Positions 53,396 through 64,000 of a DNA stretch of 64,000 bases are shown here, piece after piece; position 1 is the first letter of the stretch; each line of letters starts with the position of its first letter. The stretch spans positions 27,019-91,018 of the forward strand of contig LIHB01000111.1 of assembly GCA_001297265.1 (NCBI GenBank), in the 5' to 3' direction. The notes below the pieces were generated by a model. It did no database searches, was not told the DNA's origin, and saw nothing but the letters and a program-made list of their open reading frames with translations. This DNA is from Mycosphaerella arachidis (Eukaryota; Ascomycota; Dothideomycetes; Mycosphaerellales; Mycosphaerellaceae). A program made the position numbers and the translations under genes.

Positions 53396-53731
53396 GGTGG
53401 AAATTGACGCGGGTGGAGGTATGCGACTGGCGGTGTAGTTGAAGCTCTCGCGACGGATATTTTTTGGGGAGCTCGAGATTTACAAAGCTGGAAGTGTGCT
53501 AGCGCAGATTGCATACACGTGACCGCATGTACAGCAACAACCTCCTGCTACATATTGATTGAATCTGTTCTCAGCAGGCATGGCAGGCACCAATCGATAT
53601 CCATAGTATTTCACTCAGTTTTGTTACACATCTATTCCCTGACCTCTTCATTCCCTTACCGACACTTATTCACAAGGCCGCCTTGTGCTGTGGACCATGC
53701 AGAGCAATGCAGATGAACATCAAACTGTGCG
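53396..53731. other. Intergenic region, no gene seen
   Basis: Promoter side of nhp2 and 3' flank of the ARS2 gene. Confidence 0.5.
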
Positions 53732-56461
53732 CTAGTAATTCAGTTCGCCAGTTCCTTCTCCTTTATCGGCATCCAAGTCTTCGTAGCTACGCAAGCTACG
53801 TCCCTGCACGGCCTCATTAGGACCCATCGTTGCAGCACCACCTTCCATCATGAGTGGTCTGCCGCCGCTCATAGACGGCATGCGCCCTCGTCCATTACGC
53901 TGGTATGGCCCAGGCATGCGATAACCGCCATTCATGCCATAGTTGCGAGCATTCTGGCGCATTGGTCCAACGCCACCCATAGCTGGATTCGGCGCGTACA
54001 TGCCAGGCATGCCCATAGGTTGACCATGGTTGAACATTGGTGTCATACCGGGTGGTCCACCAGCTGCCATGCCGGGCGGCATAAAGCCCATCGGGAACTG
54101 CTGATTAAGTTGGAAGCCGCGGGGTGTGCCCGTAGGTTGATGGTTGTTGAGCGGGAAGTGCCCGTTCGAGTTCGCGTCACTACGACTGGGAGCGATGTGC
54201 GCTGGATCCAAGACGTATGTGTTGACAAGGTCCACCTCCGAGCGCACACGCTCGTACCAGTCGGCGTGACGTTTCTCAACGTGCTTCCGCCAGAACTCGA
54301 TGCCCTTGAATAGCTTCGTACACTCCGGCACCTTGCAGCGGAATTTGTTGACGTCTTCTTGTGTAACAAACTGTGGTGTGGTTAGTATGGCGCTCAAGCC
54401 GATCGAAGTGAGTGCACTTACCTTGCTCAATTCCTTCTCTACGCCCTCTTCCAGAGGTGTACCTCCAATCTTGCGGATATTGACGTTGTCTGGCTCCAGG
54501 ATCTGCAGAATCTTTTCCTCGAATGTCTTGACCCAATTGTACGCCCGTTGTAGCTGTTGTGTAGTCTTCGTGCTAGGCTTGAGCATGGACGACTTCTTCT
54601 CTTCCACCGGACTGTCATCTTCCATAGACTCTTCAGCCTTGATCTCGGCTTCAGTCTCAGGCTTCTTCTTCAACGGGAATGGCTCGCCCATGGCACTAGC
54701 ACGAGCGGTCTCCTTTGCAGCAGAAGTGAGACTGGCACGAGGTCTACGTAAGTGCCCACCAGGGCACTTTCTCTGCAGCTCATGCACAGAGTCAGACTCG
54801 AAGACGCAGAAGAAGCAGAAGTTGTAAACACGACGGAGGTACTCCACCAACAGATCGAGCTTTTTCTTCTTGATAATGAGCTCTTCGTCATCGATCTCGT
54901 CCTCGTCAAGAGCGCCTTCCTCTTCCTCGCCTTCTTCTGCTTCTTCCTCCATGGCATCGACGTCTTTGGCAGGCTTGCTAGACTCAGCCGGCTTCAACAG
55001 CCCACGCTCGTACAGGTCATTGACACGCTCTTCAATCTTCGCAACACCAAAGGCTTCATCACCAAGCTCGTTGTCAAGCTTTCGGACGAGCCGTATTGCA
55101 AGCTCGAGATCGCGACCAACACGCTCAGGTGCAGAGAAAAGGTCCCACAACGCCTTCTTCCTTGGTGCTTCCGGGGGTCGATGGACGCCGCAGTGCACTG
55201 TGAAGTTGCCACGTTCGGGATCCTCGATAGTCTTGCCGTTGATCTTCTCCAGTGCTTTCTCGCTCGAACTGAGCAAGCTGCTTGGCTGGTCTGTCTTGAT
55301 TGCCTCGCTCTCTTCGCCGTCCTCATTCTCTTCACCACGTGGGACTTCTGCTGGCTGCTCTTCTTGCTCCGGCTCAGGGTTGATCATGATCCAGCCCATT
55401 CTGTGGCACTTCTTCAGCGGGTTCGGATCAGAAAGAGACAGGTGCTTGAAGCCGCCGTCGCCATCGCCCAGATGCTCCTTTGCAAAAGCCTCTAACTTGT
55501 CGCGAGTGACGGTCGGTGCCACAGTCTTGATGAGCAGAGTTGGCTGCATAGATGCGGGATCGCGCAAATCTCCACCCTTCGATGGTAGCAGATCGCCTAC
55601 TCCCAGAACTTCTGCTGCGGCGGAGGCTTCGCCTTCTTCTCGCTCCAGGATACCACCCAGTCCATTGGACTCGGATTTATAGATGCCCTCCAAGGTGAAC
55701 TCGTCGAACAGGCCAGTGGTCAAGTCGGACTCCCACTGCGAGAATAGTCCCTTTCGGTAATCCATCAGCTTTTTTCTGAACGGATCGCGCACTTCTGCAA
55801 CATAACGTTCGCGGAACCAGTCTTCATTCTTATGCAATCGTACGAACGTCTGTGCTTGCGCCTTCTGCAAGTTCTCCTTGTATTGATCGTAGGCAGCCTG
55901 AATCTTGGGTCTTTCGGCTTCGCGATCCTCCCTCGACTCTCGCTCGCCCCGGAGACGCGGCGGTCGACCACTCTTCGTGCGCTCCTTCTCCTCTTTCACG
56001 CGCTGTTCGACACGCCACCACTCGGCGAACCAGGTGAAACCGACCTGGAAATCAAGTTTCATCGGGTCGGGCAGTGGATTGACGAGGAGAGCGGGAGATG
56101 GCTCGGGTCCAGGGACATATCGATCGATTGGTTGCGGCGACGATCGTCGACGTTCGCGAGGGTCATCGCGTCGAGAGGCATAGGTATAGTCATCTCGGAC
56201 ACGATCTGGCTGGTACCGGTCGATTTGTGCTGGGGAGCGAGATCGTCTCCGATCACGATCTGCTCCGCGACGGCGATCTGTGTGCGTCGTTAGAAAGTGT
56301 GCTTCGTGCTTGCTGGGCTTGCTGTCTCTACCTGGCGAGCGACGGCGGGTGTCGCGATGTGCGTCTCTTTCCCTGGTGGAGACGCGCGACATCGGAGGCG
56401 AGTCCAATCTTCGCGGAGCGTCATCCACCACGGGGCTTCGACCGTAGCCGTAGTCGTCCAT
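53732..56461 (-). CDS. ARS2/SERRATE-type nuclear RNA effector protein
   Basis: Homologue of metazoan ARS2, plant SERRATE and fission yeast Pir2, which links the nuclear cap-binding complex to RNA processing and decay. It has 874 residues from three exons: 56332-56461, 54422-56277 and 53732-54370. Both introns (56278-56331, 54 bp; 54371-54421, 51 bp) are multiples of three with no stop, so the unspliced frame also stays open. Splice signals (GTAGAG...CTAAC...CACAG and GTAAGT...CTAAC...CACAG) and family alignment favour splicing, giving RRSPDRRRGADR and KELSKFVTQEDVNKF. The N-terminus is Arg/Ser/Asp-rich. Then come FAEWWRVEQRVKEEKERTK, an RRM-like middle, CFFCVFESDSVHELQRKCPGGH and a C-terminal zinc finger CKVPECTKLF with FWRKHVEKRH, ending in a Gly/Met/Pro-rich tail. 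Confidence 0.91.
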   Translation of the reverse strand: MDDYGYGRSPVVDDAPRRLDSPPMSRVSTRERDAHRDTRRRSPGRDSKPSKHEAHFLTTHTDRRRGADRDRRRSRSPAQIDRYQPDRVRDDYTYASRRDDPRERRRSSPQPIDRYVPGPEPSPALLVNPLPDPMKLDFQVGFTWFAEWWRVEQRVKEEKERTKSGRPPRLRGERESREDREAERPKIQAAYDQYKENLQKAQAQTFVRLHKNEDWFRERYVAEVRDPFRKKLMDYRKGLFSQWESDLTTGLFDEFTLEGIYKSESNGLGGILEREEGEASAAAEVLGVGDLLPSKGGDLRDPASMQPTLLIKTVAPTVTRDKLEAFAKEHLGDGDGGFKHLSLSDPNPLKKCHRMGWIMINPEPEQEEQPAEVPRGEENEDGEESEAIKTDQPSSLLSSSEKALEKINGKTIEDPERGNFTVHCGVHRPPEAPRKKALWDLFSAPERVGRDLELAIRLVRKLDNELGDEAFGVAKIEERVNDLYERGLLKPAESSKPAKDVDAMEEEAEEGEEEEGALDEDEIDDEELIIKKKKLDLLVEYLRRVYNFCFFCVFESDSVHELQRKCPGGHLRRPRASLTSAAKETARASAMGEPFPLKKKPETEAEIKAEESMEDDSPVEEKKSSMLKPSTKTTQQLQRAYNWVKTFEEKILQILEPDNVNIRKIGGTPLEEGVEKELSKVSALTSIGLSAILTTPQFVTQEDVNKFRCKVPECTKLFKGIEFWRKHVEKRHADWYERVRSEVDLVNTYVLDPAHIAPSRSDANSNGHFPLNNHQPTGTPRGFQLNQQFPMGFMPPGMAAGGPPGMTPMFNHGQPMGMPGMYAPNPAMGGVGPMRQNARNYGMNGGYRMPGPYQRNGRGRMPSMSGGRPLMMEGGAATMGPNEAVQGRSLRSYEDLDADKGEGTGELNY

Positions 56462-57159
56462 GCTGAATCGAGGAGTGCTGTCGCTGTCCTTCTCAGCAAT
56501 GGTGATGGCGCGTGTCTAGATCGTCTCCATCAAGCTGGCAAGGCTTCGACCGGCAGCGCCCGAGTCAAAGCGGCTGCAATGGGTATCGTGGTTGATATGC
56601 GATGTCGACGGCGCCAGGTAGGTATGCTCGGAGTGGAGATGCCGCGGGCGCGCTGCAGCTGATGGAGCCGGCTAGTGGTGTATGCGGCGGACTGTTTGCC
56701 ATGGCCAAGTTAGAACCGAGCAATCAGACAAAGGGCAGTAAGAAGCGAAGAACAAGTGCGTGTCGGGGGCTGGATGCTGTCTAATGCAATGTCACAAGAG
56801 CAGTGCCGTGCATACAGCTGAGCTGCCATGCATTGGCGGTGCTGGCCGCGTGACGCGACAAAGGGGGAAGCGGAGGCATCGTGTGCTCCGTATCGAAGAA
56901 TGAGAGAGGTATACTAACGATAAATGGACGACAACACCGTCGAGCGCGGCAATAAGGAGGAGTGTTGTTGTTGGGAGACTGGTCGGCTGTGAGGGAGCTG
57001 ACTGCGGAGACGGAGACCAGTGGGTCCTTGGTCCCGGGGTCCCAGCGGAGAGGCATGGCGACGAAGAGCTTGGCTCCGTGTGTAGATACAGACAAGACAT
57101 TGTATACAGCGTTCCCATACTTCCTCATCAGAAGCCATTGATAATCGCCGCTTTCCCGG
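56462..57159. other. Divergent promoter region, ARS2 / TspO
   Basis: About 700 bp between divergent starts. Minus-strand open frames at 56781-57138 start only about 20-30 bp from the TspO ATG and lack protein-like composition, so they are not called. Confidence 0.5.
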
Positions 57160-57820
57160 ATGACGACCTACATACCATCACTGACGTTGCCGTCAATTCT
57201 CTTTGAGCAGCCCGCCGCGGCCATACTCCTCCCCATTGCAGCAGGCACAGCTGTTGGATTCGGGACGCGGCCTAGGGAGACACAGAAAACATACCTCGCA
57301 TTACGACAGCCGCCACTCCGTCCTCCACCATGGGTCTTCGGGCCAGCTTGGACGACATTGTATGGCTTGATGGGCTACTCGGCATATCGCGCGTGGTCGA
57401 CCGCATCTAGCAGCATTGACCCTAGCAAAGTAGCATTGGCAAAGGTACGTCGCATATGGACCTGTTGATGAATGGTGCGTGTGCTGACCCTTCCAGCACG
57501 GTGCGACTCTTTACACGATTCAGCTTGGTCTCAATTTGGTGTGGATGCCGCTCTTCTTCGGTCTCAAGCGTCCGATTGAAGCTGCCGCGGACATCGTCAC
57601 TCTGACTGGTGTGGTTGGCTATTTGGCTTACATCTGGGGACAAGTCGATGGAGTTTCTGGCTGGTGCCTGGCACCGTATCTTGGATGGTTGGCATTCGCC
57701 AACTACCTAACATTCGGAGTCGGCTACCTCAACAACTGGGATTTCAGCGACAAAGAGGCAAAGCGACCAGCGGGAGGAAAGGACAGCACCTTCAACAACG
57801 AGACGCCAAAGAATCGATAA
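57160..57820 (+). CDS. TspO/MBR translocator protein
   Basis: Five-helix membrane protein of the TSPO (peripheral benzodiazepine receptor) family, usually in the outer mitochondrial membrane, which binds porphyrins and sterols. It has 202 residues from two exons, 57160-57444 and 57497-57820 (52-bp intron, GTACGT...TTCCAG). The family core is clear: LRPPPWVFGPAWTTLYGLMGY, ATLYTIQLGLNLVWMPLFF, and CLAPYLGWLAFANYLTFG near the C-terminus. It is longer than animal TSPO (169) because of a variable N-terminal helix and a polar C-terminal tail (DKEAKRPAGGKDS). The ligand role in fungi is largely unknown. Confidence 0.94.
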
Positions 57821-59316
57821 ACGTCAAGTTTCGCCTGGTATGTCTTATTGCTCGCGAAGATAGAGAATGGTGCATCGAAATGTTCTCGACTGCATCAAAT
57901 GCGTAATACGATGTCACTTCATCCAGTCTTCCATCTTCGCCATCAATCTCACTTTCCACATGGACGTACGAATAAACATTGACGCAAGAACGAGATCCAC
58001 TTCGACGACTGCACCGACAGCCGGGAACTCACATTGCTGTCAGGCGATGCGCAGCAGCCTTGTTCGGCACCGACGGGAGGCTGCACAAGATGGACTATCG
58101 AGACCAAGCCAACTGAACTTCAACTCGCACAATTTATCTCTGGACTGTGGACGCCATACAGCACCAATATCACTACCACGTCTGCTGCACCGCCAACAGG
58201 GCTGATGCTGGGTCATACTTGGTCGTCATCGAAACAGCCACTTCTGTCAAATATTCTTGGAGGCCGCTTTGTTCCACGACGCAACTCTAGCCTATGATCG
58301 TCTTATGGCGCTTCCAAATTACTCGTCCATACCTGGGAATTACAGACTCTGTGACATGAATATGCAATGCAGCATTTACATCAAACAGCGCCTGATCATG
58401 CACCTGTCGAAAGTGGGAACTATTTGGTTGTTTTGACTAGTGGCTGAAGACCACGTTGCATTCCTTCTACGCATGTTCCTCTTCCGGACTGCACACAGCT
58501 GAGCTTAGCGAGACATGCAGTGTATCTGGGCACATACATGAAATCCAATAGAGCCGCATCGGCGACAAGGCCCGGCCGCAGAGTCGATGATCGAGCATCT
58601 CTGAAACGTACGCACGAGGGCTGGGCCATGAATGGGTCGGAAGCCTGCAGGAGGGCGAAGTTCTGGTGTGAACTTGTCTGATCACTTCTCACTGCTGGTC
58701 TTGAAGGATTCGCCTTTCATTGGCTGTGCAGGACTAGCGCAGAGGCCGCCAGCTCTGCCTCATGCAAGCTAAAAATCAACTGTTTGCCTTGTACTCTCAC
58801 CACGCTCTCAATGTTCCCACAATGGAACACGTAGCTGCTTTTTGGAGGTCACAGTGATTACCGGCCGCCATGAGTGCAATGCCCTAGCCTCGCTCGCCGC
58901 GTTTCTACTTCACTACACGACTGTCCAACGACTAGGGTCGATGCCCTTCTCAGGCCATCCATATACATGCACGTTTCTCCTGTGCGCGGACCGTTCCTCC
59001 TTGACACTCGCTCTCTATTTTACCAAGTCTGCTGCCGCTCCACTCGCGCTCTCTCGCCTCGAAGCATAGCAGGGTACGCACTTCTATCGCAGCATAATAC
59101 AGCTTGTGTTCCTACACTGCTGTGTATCCTCAGCCTCACCTTCAGGCCCCACTTCGTCCTCTGGCTGGCAGTCGAAGGTAGTCTAGACACGTTCTCTTTC
59201 TACTCATAGCCATTTGTTTGTCTCCATGTAGCACAATCCGGGTTTGGTGTAGACAGGATACTGTTGGTCTAGGCATCACAGCTAACAGGAGTAGACTGCT
59301 TAGACCGATCGACTGA
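57821..59316. other. Intergenic region, no gene seen
   Basis: About 1.5 kb. The last 450 bp is C/T-rich and probably holds the leader of the next gene. Confidence 0.5.
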
Positions 59317-61601
59317 ATGTCTCAGGATGGTAACTACGGATTCGCCTTTTACCGAGACCAAGTAGGTGATGTCGGTAGAACAGTACGACGCCTTGCTGAT
59401 CATGCCGGGTCGGAGACTCAGAACTACCATGGTATGCCTGGTGATGCCTACGGCAATGGCGCCCAACAACATATCCCCCATCGAGCTTCAGATCCGCTCG
59501 ATCTGCTACAATTCCATCGGAATGCGCCCGCAGCGAATGAGCTTTCCATGTCAAATTTGACGAAGCCAGTAAACGATACAGCATGGAATCCTCAGCTACG
59601 AGCGCTGCCTCCGCAGCCACACTCCAGCAGACCTATATGGATCGGCAGTGGTATTGCAAAGACACAAGCTATGACTGAGCCAATGCCAGAACCAGAGCTA
59701 TACAGACTCAGTCCTCATAAGTCATCCGAGGTCTCTGACTCCGCATACGAGTCCATGCCAACATCAGGTGGGGCACTAGAAGCGACATACAACAACGACA
59801 GCAACGAGTTTATGGGAGGATATTTCGCTGCGGATGGTAAGCCGAACCTGGCCGGACCGCCAGCCAAAGCGAATTCAACTCTGAGTGTCAAGTCAGAAGG
59901 ACAATTCTTCACGCCCTCTGCCAACAGTCGGAGAAAGCAGCACGTCGGTCCATGTCGATACCCAGGCTGCAAAAAGCAGCCAAAGAATCAGTCGGATGCT
60001 AAGTTTGTCAATCCTTGATGCATGGAAGCTTCAGGTGAACTGACACATGTCTAGAAAGCACGAGCTTACCCATACCAAGCCATACCGGTGTCATGAGCCA
60101 GATTGCAACCGCAAGGACGGCTTCGCGACAGTGAATGACCTTGAGAGACATAAGAAGAGTGTTCACGAGATGTGCCCGAAAGTTGGCAACCCAGCAGGCT
60201 ATATATGTGCGGCTTGTCCGATAGTCGAAGGTGTACAACCGAAGTTCTGGCCCAGGAGGGACAACTTCAAAGCTCATATCAAACGGAAGCATGCTTCCTG
60301 CCACGAAGAGCAGCTACTTGAAGCGTGAGCTTGCCCACTCGTATCTGACCTGAAAGCTTGGTTGACTCACATGAGTAGGTCCAAACAAAATGCCAGACCT
60401 GATGATACTCAGACAGCTGACGGCCTGTCCGTCTACGACGCCGCATTACGATCAGCCCGGCACTCGCAAGTCGACCCAATCGAAAGCCATGCCTACCAGC
60501 AAGCGTCTCCATTCATGGCTCATCCGATGCCAGAATGTCACGATGGCCCTGTGTTCCCGCCAGACTCCGCCATAGAATCACAGGGCGATCCTATTGCCTT
60601 CGCTGGAGGCCACATGGACGATACCCAAATACTATTCGGAGACCAGCACTACGGCATGCCATCGCCTATGCAACTGAATGGGACCACCTTACCCTTCCCA
60701 TCGCCCGCCCAGCAACATTCAACTCCCCGACACGGTGACTTCGCTCATCCAGAGCAGCGACAACACATGCTCCCCAGCATACAAGTCACAACCTCAAGCC
60801 TCAGCGAGCCTCAATCCGCATCCACCACAAGCACTTCCCAATCCGCGGGCCCTGCTCCCAGTACCCAAGGCCACTTCCCCTGCAAAGACTGCGGCAAAAT
60901 CAAACCCCGCGAATGCGACTTAAGGTACTTTTGCCCACCCGCCCTCTCCTTCAACACCACAACTAACATCACCCACCAGAAAACACATGAAACGCCACAC
61001 CCGGCCCTACGGCTGTACCTTCCCCTCCTGCACCAAGAAATTCGGCTCGAGGAACGACTGGAAACGCCACGAATCCTCCCAACACCTCCTCACCGAAATG
61101 TGGAAATGCCCCTACTGCCTACGTCGTCCCTTCCTACACCAGCATCAACTCTCAGAACATCTTTTCTCCCTGCACGCCCTCTCCACTTCCCAAGAGATCC
61201 AGAACATCTGTGAGAGGTCCCGCCTCGGCCGCGAAGGACACCATCACTTCTGGTGCGGGTTCTGTACAAGGTTGGTGAAGCAGGGGCAAAATGGCGGTAA
61301 TGCTTGGGATGCGAGGTTTAAGCATATTGGGGACCATTTCGATAAGGATGGACGGGATAGTGGGGATTGGGTTTGCGTGGAGGAGAATCGGATGAACAGG
61401 TATATTGCTGGGGGTTCAAGGGGTGGGGTGAAGAGGGGTACTGCGAAGAGGGAGGAGGAGTGGGATTTGTGGGAGGGGGTGAACGAGGGAGTCTGTGATG
61501 GGGCCTTTTGGGATGGAGAGAGGAAGAGGAGGAAGGTTGAGATTCTGGATGGGGATGTGGATATGGATGCGCAGGGGGAGAGTGATCATGAGGTTTATTG
61601 A
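59317..61601 (+). CDS. Multi-finger C2H2 transcription factor
   Basis: Predicted nuclear regulator, 707 residues from four exons: 59317-60002, 60055-60324, 60379-60924 and 60980-61601. Phases agree at every junction. The first and third introns cut zinc fingers: joined sequence gives CRYPGCKKQPKNQSDAKKH and CKDCGKIKPRECDLRKH. Fingers in order: CRYPGC...HELTH; CHEPDC...LERHKKSVH; CAACP...FKAHIKRKH; CKDCG...HMKRH; CTFPSC...WKRHESSQH; CPYC...LSEHLFSLH. A C-terminal HHFWCGFC segment with FKHIGDHFDKD is shared by a group of uncharacterised Pezizomycotina C2H2 proteins. The N-terminus and the 180-residue spacer are Pro/Ser/Gln-rich. The C-terminus is charged with a KRKRRK-type nuclear signal. Targets are unknown. 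Confidence 0.9.
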
Positions 61602-63390
61602 CAGTGCTGGTGCGAGATGGGTTGTCGTTGGAAATTGTGGATGCTGACTACGAGTATGATTGTGGATGTTGACGGCCTTTGATATATGTCATGAGGGAGA
61701 TAATGATATCGAGATGCGCTTCTATCATGAAGACTTAGGAGTGTATTGGTCAATAAACGGTCGAATATGAACACAGCTTCTCAGTAATCAGGACAGCTCT
61801 CACAGAGCTCTTTACACCTGAGCAATTGCTCGCACTCTTGCTTCCTGATAGTCTATTGGTCGATCACCGTCCAGACGAGTACAACAGCTTTGGCAGGCCT
61901 TGGAGTGCTTGATTTGCTCGAAAGCAGGCCAAGATCCAACATGACAGTCTCCCGTCAGGACCGAGATCCAAACAAGATTCAAGCTACCATATGTTTGAAC
62001 TTTAATCCCCCAGCAAGTCGCCTCAACTCGTGGCCTGTCTCTGGTCGGCAAGGGAGTATTTTTGACGACGTCGCTCACATTTCTGATGTGTGCGTTGCAC
62101 TTTAAAGAGAGCCAGCGGCCGTAAAGCTAAGCAGAAGCCTGATAGGTTGCATGTCCATAGCAAATAGCACTCGCCCGTGTCTACCCCAACCTCACATCTA
62201 ATGGCATCTGGCTCTTGAACGTCACAGGTCACCAGTACTACATCATCGTTATCTGCACGGTAATATGAACTCATACGATCTCAATGCAAGCTATGCCTAC
62301 TCACGAAGCTGGTATCGTCAATGCGTAACGTGACGAATACACACAAATAAACCTATCATAGCTCCCTGGTCCTTGCAGCAAGGTATGGGTAAGGCTTGCA
62401 GGCCAGGCGCATCGAGACCATTCCACAGGACCTAGACAATCTTCTCGAAGGAAGTTTATCAGTTGGAGTATGTTGTGCTCGGGAAGTAGCGATTCAATTA
62501 CATAACAGCGTTCTGCAATCAGTGATGAAGTTGACGGAGACCGGTGGAAGCAACCGAGACCGCAAGCTAGCAGTCTCTGCAATGGTCAATGAACGACTCA
62601 AGGGTTCAGAGCTCGGTCGCGATGCGAAATGTCCTTGTCAGAGCAGTTGCCGAGTCACTACTGCGGAAAGTGCGAGTCTCGGATCGAAATGCGTGCCAGC
62701 TACGAGTCTTGCGCGCCGGTCGCACGGTCGAGCGAGCACGCCCCCAGCAAACTCAGTGGGCGTGCATCGAATATTCGGTGAGTATATGGGCAGAGACCTC
62801 ATTTGTGTCCACAGGCAGACCCCAATCAGACTAATTAATCAAATCCTATCAAATGGTGAACACACATCCCTTAGCCCTTCGCTGCACTTAGGTCCTCCTA
62901 CGAGACCCTCCTAAGTTTGCTACAGCTATAGGAAACACCATAGAAACCATTAGCCCTCGCGGGACGGGCAAGCGCATTCAAAGTGCTACAAAGCCAATCA
63001 GATTTGAAATTGTGACTAAGATTAGGGTCTGCCCGTCGGCGAAAATGGCGTCTACCTATAGACTCAGCGCGCATATGACCTCCGTTACCTAGGCAATAGA
63101 CGGCTTTGATGGTGCCGTGCTCCACATGCGATCGTGCCGTACTGGCACCATACTTCTACCGCGTTTCCGTAACGTACCGCACGCTGAAACACCTAAAAGT
63201 GCCCTCCCCTAGCACGTGGTCGGGATGGAAGCGAGCTGTCACCGTGCATTGGCGAACTGGCCCTCTCCGCAGTTAGCCAGCGCCTTCGGTCTAAAGTAGT
63301 GTACGCTAGAACTTTCCATTTTCCTTAACAGCCGGCGTTAGAGAGCAATAGCACATAGCTACAGCGGCGTCGCAGCCTTAATCTTGCTAA
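61602..63390. other. Gene-free region leading into repeat DNA
   Basis: No supportable gene. From about 62900 on the character changes to broken, stop-rich sequence that passes into the AT-rich block. Confidence 0.45.
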
Positions 63391-64000
63391 CTAGATAGTT
63401 GTCGTTTAGTAACTTAAAGATATTATTATACAATAGTAGAATTATATAGTAGAAAAATGTAGTACTATAATTGTCGTTAATACTTGTATGTTAGTAGTTA
63501 TATAAATAGAGCTTAGTAGCTCTAAAGTACTAGAGTTAGATTAATAGCTATAATATTATCTAGGGTAATATTATTAATAAATAAAGATTAATATTTAGCT
63601 TTTAAAAGGAGTAGTACTATTATACTAGACTTACTAATTACTAGTATAGATATACTTGTAGTAGCTTTTAGTAGATAGTAAGCTACTATAGCTATTAGAG
63701 ATATATTAATTAATTATTCTATTAACGTACTATATAAGTCTAAGACTATATAACACGAGTAGGGTACCCTACTATTTTCTAGTTAGTAGAGGAAAAGCCT
63801 TTCGGTAATAAAAACCTCTAAAAGTAAATAGAGTTCCTTCCTTATAATATTATAGAGGCCTTCTCGCCTTATAGAACCCGGTAGTTTTCCCGTACTCCTT
63901 TTACGCCGTAAAACCTAAAATATACTAAGAAAAATAGCCGTAGAGGTTAAGGGCTAGGCCCTATATATTATAAATGTAACAAAATTTACTCCTTTACCTT
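63391..64000. repeat. AT-rich, RIP-like block (continues past the window)
   Basis: TA-dominated, stop-rich sequence with few C or G, like the block at 3105-3965. Its GC content recovers slightly after 63750. No transposon protein can be read. It is cut by the window edge. Confidence 0.7.

Noticed and set aside
54870..55682. Ser-rich plus-strand frame of 270 codons
   Set aside because: Antisense to the acidic Glu/Asp-rich part of ARS2; poly-Ser is the mirror of GAG/GAA-rich codons.
56781..57138. Two overlapping minus-strand frames just upstream of TspO
   Set aside because: They start within about 30 bp of the TspO ATG, are in conflicting frames and resemble no family.
62396..62914. Plus-strand open frame of 172 codons
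   Set aside because: No recognisable motif; near degraded repeat DNA; better explained as chance.
1..64000. CRISPR arrays, phage genes, integrons or other prokaryotic systems
   Set aside because: Genes have spliceosomal introns and eukaryotic functions; no spaced direct-repeat array was seen.

Overview
The window looks like nuclear DNA from a filamentous ascomycete (Pezizomycotina). A Dothideomycete is my best guess, from general gene style only. Genes are single-copy with short introns (48-132 bp, GT...AG, CTAAC/CTGAC-type branch sites). The proteins are typical fungal ones (exocyst Sec6, Prp5, Pmp3, an OefC-like C6 factor, glutaminase A), and gene-rich DNA alternates with AT-rich, TA-dominated blocks of the kind left by repeat-induced point mutation (RIP). 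No bacterial, viral, CRISPR or phage feature was seen.

Layout. 1-7.8 kb: a C2H2 factor, then gene-poor DNA with an AT-rich block (about 3.1-3.96 kb) and a TIR-bounded, RIP-like element (about 5.85-6.37 kb). 7.8-15.2 kb: sphingosine-phosphate lyase, a gene graveyard (metallophosphoesterase and phosphotransferase remnants plus a 15-bp minisatellite), exocyst sec6 and, divergent from it, mitochondrial ribosomal protein uL30m. 15.2-18.6 kb: no gene; a 246-bp MITE-like element with perfect 15-bp TIRs and a tRNA-like sequence. 18.6-31.4 kb: peroxisomal Pmp24, secreted glutaminase A, an unknown 200-aa protein, Pmp3, spermidine synthase, a tRNA-Glu-like sequence, a Bmt6-type rRNA methyltransferase, a carboxymuconolactone-decarboxylase-like protein and a thiol glutathione peroxidase. 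31.6-43 kb: a broken flavin monooxygenase, a C2H2 factor, an MFS transporter and a GGPP synthase. 43.4-57.8 kb: a dense housekeeping block (prp5, mitochondrial HMG-box protein, OefC-like factor, nhp2, ARS2, TspO). 59.3-61.6 kb: a multi-finger C2H2 factor. From about 63.4 kb to the end the sequence is again AT-rich.

Functionally this is mostly ordinary genome: RNA processing (prp5, nhp2, ARS2, Bmt6), membrane traffic and lipids (sec6, S1P lyase, Pmp3, GGPP synthase), mitochondria and peroxisomes (uL30m, HMG-box protein, TspO, Pmp24), redox and polyamines (GPX, SPE3) and regulators. I found no biosynthetic cluster and no clearly new multi-gene system. The most useful non-routine observations are the MITE-like element at 15.9 kb, the truncated pseudogenes that keep intact introns but carry single-base homopolymer frameshifts, the tRNA-like sequences, and several introns of length divisible by three without stops, which would be missed if open frames were taken at face value. 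Exon boundaries were derived by reading splice signals and checking frame, not by transcript data.
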